Shown here piece by piece: positions 59,086 to 64,000 of a stretch of DNA of 64,000 nt (the first letter of the stretch is position 1; the number at the start of each line of letters is the position of its first letter). The DNA is from Lottia gigantea (taxonomy: Eukaryota; Mollusca; Gastropoda; Lottiidae): contig NW_008708400.1 of the NCBI RefSeq assembly GCF_000327385.1, positions 1,450,347-1,514,346 of the forward strand. The letters are read 5' to 3'. The notes beneath the pieces are model-generated. The model was not told where the DNA came from and made no database searches. It saw only the letters and a program-made list of their open reading frames with translations. Both the position numbers and the translations under genes were made by a program.

Positions 59086-60060
59086 TAATATTGGGTCAAT
59101 TTCCTTGAATATAAATTACATTCGAATGTTAAAGATGGAAGTTCAGATATACGTAAACACCAATTCATTTTGCCATATACATTACATATGCCGATGGAAT
59201 TATGCTCTCAACACAGTAGGAACTAACTGAACCTCCAAGCAAAATCAGAATGGTCTTTCCCAGCCATTCATGCAGATTGCAGAAATTAAAAGGCCCATTG
59301 TTTGTGTGGAAGAGAATAAAGGCCACAGACTGTACCTAATGAAATTTCAACGTGGAAAAATAGGTACAACAAATTGATAACACTAAGCACGATTCCTTTC
59401 ATTAACACTACATGACGTTAGGAAATACCAAGAAATATTAAACAACAATTCATATCGTTTGTTCTTCATTCTCGTTGGTACTGTACGGGATCGGTGCTGC
59501 GCCTGGTTCATGTAAAACACTATTTTACCCAAACGAAGGGACGTAACTCTACTCAAAACTAATCAACTATAAACATTCATACTTGGCCAAATCCACCAAG
59601 ACACGAGAAATTAACAAAGAAGCTTCGTTCATTTGTTATTTTCTCGTTAATTTGATCCCAAATCAATAATTAGAACACACCAGTAAACAAATATAACGCA
59701 AAAGATGTCTATTAGAATTTATTCAACGGCACAACTAGTCTTGTCTTACCAGTGATAAAGTTTGCAGTGCAATAGTTTTTCTTCTTTAATATTTTATATA
59801 AAAGCGTACCTGTTATAAATGACATAAGGAATGGATATCTGATATTCTGTAATTTAAAAGGTACATGCATATTAAATAAAATTGATTGTTTGATTGGTTT
59901 TATCTCTGACTTAACTGCAATTTGCGGGAGAATTGGTATTGCTATTAATAGATAGCATTAATTTCCAACAACACAACACCAGCACCATCAACTGACAAAA
60001 TTAAAAACACAACTTGCTTGCCAACCTGAACAATAAAAATGGTAATGTGTGCTGCATGCT

Positions 60061-60284
60061 TTAAAGGGACAGATGGGCCATTTTTTTGACCAATCATACT
60101 TTAATCTCAGAAACAGGAATTTTTTAGCTAAGCTAATCAGTTATAGTGTTCACAGCTCACCGTTGAAATTTAAGCCTTCAAATCCACGTGTGTCCTTGAA
60201 TCATCCGCGTTTGAATGTTAAAAATGACGAGTTATTCCTAAAATCCCCCCCCCCCCCCCAAAAAGCCACCTCTTGTCCATTTAA
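60061..60284 (-). mobile_element. TTAA-flanked MITE, copy 4 (longest)
   Basis: Flanked by TTAA at 60061-60064 and 60281-60284. The left end reads AGGGACAGATGGGCCA and the reversed right end ATGGACAAGAGGTGGC, imperfect inverted repeats of about 25 bases ending in T-runs. A run of 15 C lies at 60245-60259. It is inverted relative to the other copies and has no coding capacity. Confidence 0.65.
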
Positions 60285-63200
60285 ACTTGACATTGTTTCA
60301 TGAAAAGGATCGTAAGAAATGTGATGGCAACACTTTGTCTTGTCCTAATTTTAACGTGTTATACATGTATATCATTGAAGTCTAAATTTTTCCTTGTGGA
60401 GTTAGTCGAATAAACGTGCAACATAAAAAAGCTTTTCCATAGCCAATAAAACCCAATTTAACTTCGCGATCATGATATTGTAGGTATTTAATGATCTTTG
60501 AGCCAAATATGTTATCAATACTTTTCGTTAGAATGAATTTTGTCTCACATATTATGTTCTGTTAAAACTAAGTGAGTGGTCACAGTAGTTTGCGTTCAAT
60601 GCAGTATTACACGAACGCAAACGCAACGCAAACAAAACGTTTCAGATTTTCGCTTCTGGGGTTTGAAATAAGATCGCTAGAGACATAGACTTTAGATTCT
60701 GAGAACAAACAAAACTCAAACTATCTATCAAAAAGACAATATCCGTGTGAAAGGTAACTATTGTAAGCGAGACACGAATTTAAGTTATGAAGCTATTGTT
60801 CATTCACTGCGTCTATAAAATAACACAAATGTTATCAATAGATTGCCAAAACAAGTGTTTTCTGTGAAACTTGATAAAACTCTACGCTATAATTGGTAGG
60901 AAAGTGATTTGTTTTCAGTCTACAGTTTGTGATCTTGATGTTAAATAGTAAATCATTAATAAAATAACACATCTTAATAATGCTTCAAACTTTTACTGGT
61001 TAATGCTGTGTAGGGCAATATGATATTCTAGGTTTATGATCGTTACATTGATTCTTAAAGCATAAAATAACGCTTTGTTTTACAAATCACAAACAAATTA
61101 ATTTAATAAAATAACAAAGTCCGTAATGGCTCATATAACAAAGTCCGTATGTGACACCCCCACCCCACCCCACCTTTCAGATTTGTTATCATTTTACATA
61201 TGGCCTGTAGCCTGTGATCACCTTCCCCCCTGGAAAATTTTGTTGCCTCTGCTCCGCCCCATCAACCGATATTTCTTAGTAACTTCACTAATGCATGTTT
61301 GAAATTTGTTCACAGTAGATCATATTAGAATAAATTTTAATCTTTGAATGTTGTACAAAGTGGTCTTGGTCATCTTTGCGTGTTATCTCGCGATTTTCAC
61401 TATATAACCTTCAAATTTACACAACGGCTGATGATGCAGTTTCAACAACAGGGCATTTCCGTATTTGCCCTGTACAACTCTATCTGTCCTTGCAAGGGAA
61501 GATAACAATGTAAACTATTAACAGTACATTTCATTCTCCCCGGGAGCTCGATGGTATTCTGTGATGAAACATAGATAATTGCACTTAAAACATGTTAAAA
61601 CCATGTCTTACCTGTAAACTTGATATTTTCAGCACCTAAAACAATTACTCCTAAAACAAAGGCAGGATGAATGTCGCCGTATGATGAGTTCACTAAGCCA
61701 ACACATCCTCTACCACAAAAACCTTTCTTTCAGAAACAAAGTGCTGGCGATGTGACAAGAAATTCATTCAAAACATAAACACAATATCAACGACACACAA
61801 ATTAGACGAAACGGAGTTAAAACGACGTAAGTAAATCGTTTGGCAGTAGGACATACGTCTTCAATCCCTCACGTCTTACTTTACCAAACATATCGTGAGC
61901 CAGTGTTGACCAATGAAATAACCTGTACTTTAAATTAACTCCGTGTTATTGACCGATGGCTTAAGTTGTTATTGACACGAATGTCCCAAGAAAGATCAAT
62001 GACAAATTGACAAAATACACAAAAGTTTCAATTTTTACGGCGCAACTTAAATTCTACGAACTTTATTACGAACATCAAAGCATTTTATTAAATCTTAGAT
62101 TTTGATTTGGCGTCTTTGTTTATTTTCATAACCTAAGTTTTCTACAAAAACGGTTTTTACCCATCTTGGATTCATTATATATGGTTTTAATAGTCTAAGA
62201 ATGACTTAACGATTATAAAATGGCAACATAGGAGTAAAATTTTCAGTCAAACTTTTTGTCATTTTAGGTAGCGATTTCTAGGAGAGAAGTGTTTTCATTC
62301 TAAATGTAAACCCACAAAACAAAACTTTGATGGCACATGAAAGAATATGATATATATACGTCGTGATAGCAAATGAAAAACTGTAAATTTTTGGACAATT
62401 CGATATATTTAATTCATACTGTCATTAAAATCTGTCTTTGCTGGAATTTCCGGAACGACAGGACAAGATTTGTTTTTAAATGTGTTAAATGTTGATATAA
62501 TTGTATGTATTTTTGCAAAATTATTCTGGTTTCATCAATAAGTTAACATGCTGCTGTTTGCGTTGGCATTGTTTACGACCGACAGGTTTATGGCATTACG
62601 TCCATCCTAAATAAAGAACAATTGTGGCCTTCAATTATCTCAATGGTTAAAACAACAATAATTCATTATATGTAAATGTTTATATGAATTTTGTCTGTGT
62701 TATTTTTAGAAAATACCCATTTGGGAGTTTTGCATGCTTATTTTGAACTAAGTTTGGTCCAGCTATGAAAAATGCATTTTCTTTCAAATTTTGGTAGTTG
62801 ATAATAGATGGAAGGATTATTCTGAAAATAGTCGTTTTGTGTGCAGTGATAGTCAAGCGGGTGTTGATAAAATGTAGTGGTCTACTTTCAGTTTGACTAG
62901 CTCAGGATTTTTATGGTCATGATAAATTGAATATTTGTCTAGAAACTATGTATTGACCAGGCTTTCATACGACATTTTAAGATATCTGGAAAAAATTATG
63001 AAAGGTTGTATTTCGTGATTTAACAGTGGAAATGGCAAACGACTCAGTGGGGTCGATCCGTATTATATACAAAGGGAAATAATAACATTTGTTGCGCTCG
63101 TGCGTCAGAACAAAACGAGATTTTGAAAAGAGTGATATTGGAATATGTTTATCAAACTGAGCTTCAAGACATGTTTCAAAATTCAGATGTTATTATAATT

Positions 63201-63294
63201 TTTGGTGCAGAACATTAAAATATTTTTCCAAATTTTATTTGCACCTTTTAAGATAACCAATGGTAAATAACAATACACCAAGTCTCTGAAATGA
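60285..63294. other. gene-free stretch
   Basis: No supported gene. Donor- and acceptor-like signals around 61.6-61.73 kb occur on both strands and are not convincing. ATAACAAAGTCCGTA is repeated twice near 61.1 kb. Confidence 0.4.
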
Positions 63295-63300
63295 TTTATT
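63295..63300 (-). terminator. candidate poly(A) signal of the LRR gene
   Basis: AATAAA on the minus strand (within AATAAATCA) lies about 405 bases past the LRR stop codon. Confidence 0.35.
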
Positions 63301-63704
63301 TATTAATCAATAACAATAATAATGTTAACAATAATGATAATTAAAATAACGACAATAATGATGATTATTAATACTGTTTAGAATAATAATTACTTAAAAA
63401 ATAATAATAATCATTACGTAGGACAATAATATTTGTTTGGCGAAAAATTACAAAAAATACGAATCAATATTGGACGTTCTATATATAATTGAGAGCTGAT
63501 ATTAAAGCTGTTTATCGGCTTGGTTAAAAAAAAAACCTGAAGCGGGTCCAAGTCGAAGGTCTTTAACGTAGCCCTTTATCAGATTCCCAATGAATGCCCA
63601 AATTGTTATTTCTGTTTGGGTCATCAGTTTGCGTAGTTCCATTGTTATTCACAGGTTAAGTACGTTTAGATAGAAGCTATTTGATGAATAGTCCACATCT
63701 CACT

Positions 63705-64000
63705 CTAAACCATGATTTGATCATCTGTAAAAACGACAGAAAAATTATCATTTTGTTGACTTTTTATTAAAGACAAGTCCGGGGAGGCAATTCTGGCACT
63801 GGATACCCTCAGAACATTGAGGCTTTGATTATCTGCAAATGCGGGTGCTAAAAGACTACACATTTCTGATGTCAGTGTACAGTCATTTAGGTCCAAAGCC
63901 TTCAAAGTGGTCACTAATCTCAGAGCTTCTCCCAAAGCTGCTATACCTGACCTATCGAATTCTATACCACACAATCTAAGCTCTTCGATGGAACCACTCA
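63705..64000 (-). CDS. C-terminal end of an LRR protein (RI-type), partial
   Basis: The minus-strand frame is open from the window edge to a TAG at 63705-63707, about 97 residues, and continues beyond the window. Two to three ribonuclease-inhibitor-type leucine-rich repeats are visible: IEELRLCGIEFDRSGIAALG, LKALDLNDCTLTSEMCSLL and LNVLRVSSARI, spaced about 28 residues apart with the L-x-L-x-x-C core. The last 25 residues leave the repeat pattern and end TDDQIMV. Such repeats close NLR-type immune receptors (NACHT plus LRR), which are expanded in many marine invertebrates, but they also occur in other proteins. The N-terminal part is outside the window, so NLR identity is inference. Confidence 0.75.
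   Translation of the reverse strand, partial: SGSIEELRLCGIEFDRSGIAALGEALRLVTTLKALDLNDCTLTSEMCSLLAPAFADNQSLNVLRVSSARIASPDLSLIKSQQNDNFSVVFTDDQIMV

Noticed and set aside
61612-61735. Possible minus-strand exon with a good donor (TTACAG|GTAAGA)
   Set aside because: The acceptor is weak, the opposite strand reads equally well with its own splice-like signals, and no partner exon was found.

Overview
The window looks like nuclear DNA of an invertebrate animal, probably marine. It is AT-rich, genes are sparse, introns carry GT-AG borders and AATAAA signals, and the spaces are full of short non-autonomous repeats (tRNA-derived SINEs, MITEs, minisatellites) plus one decayed LINE. I cannot fix the phylum. 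A cytosolic sulfotransferase pair and a ribonuclease-inhibitor-type LRR gene would suit an echinoderm, hemichordate, lancelet or mollusc equally well.

Layout. (1) 1-15 kb: mostly gene-free, with a TTAA-flanked MITE, a two-copy CCCCC-rich repeat, a possible terminal exon at 5.3-5.4 kb (minus) and a LINE RNase H remnant near 8.1-8.8 kb. (2) 15.2-24.7 kb: two complete tandem, same-strand cytosolic sulfotransferase genes. Each has five exons of identical lengths (160, 324, 104, 163 and 110 nt) and encodes 286 residues. They are about 85% identical in protein and share flanking sequence on both sides. (3) 24.7-27.7 kb: a telomere-like palindrome beside a tRNA-like pol III unit, and a possible terminal exon on the plus strand. 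(4) 27.7-36.9 kb, minus strand: a large gene with one 3.7-kb coding exon and a small terminal exon. It encodes about 1253 residues of mostly disordered, Ser/Pro-rich protein with a possible myristoylation site, a K-K-R-A-P-P-P-P patch, a WH2-like stretch and a coiled coil, perhaps an actin-cytoskeleton scaffold. Candidate promoters lie at 36.9 kb and 53.2 kb. (5) 37-63 kb: essentially intron or intergenic sequence with MITEs, SINE pieces and simple repeats. (6) 63.7-64.0 kb, minus strand: the C-terminal end of an LRR protein that continues past the window.

The two sulfotransferases should do the same chemistry, moving sulfate from PAPS to a small acceptor. Their differences cluster where acceptor-binding loops normally lie, so they may prefer different acceptors. 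Nothing links them functionally to the large scaffold gene or the LRR gene. I found no sign of a new multi-gene system. The most informative content is the mosaic history of the sulfotransferase pair and the unidentified large gene. No LTR retrovirus-like element was recognised.
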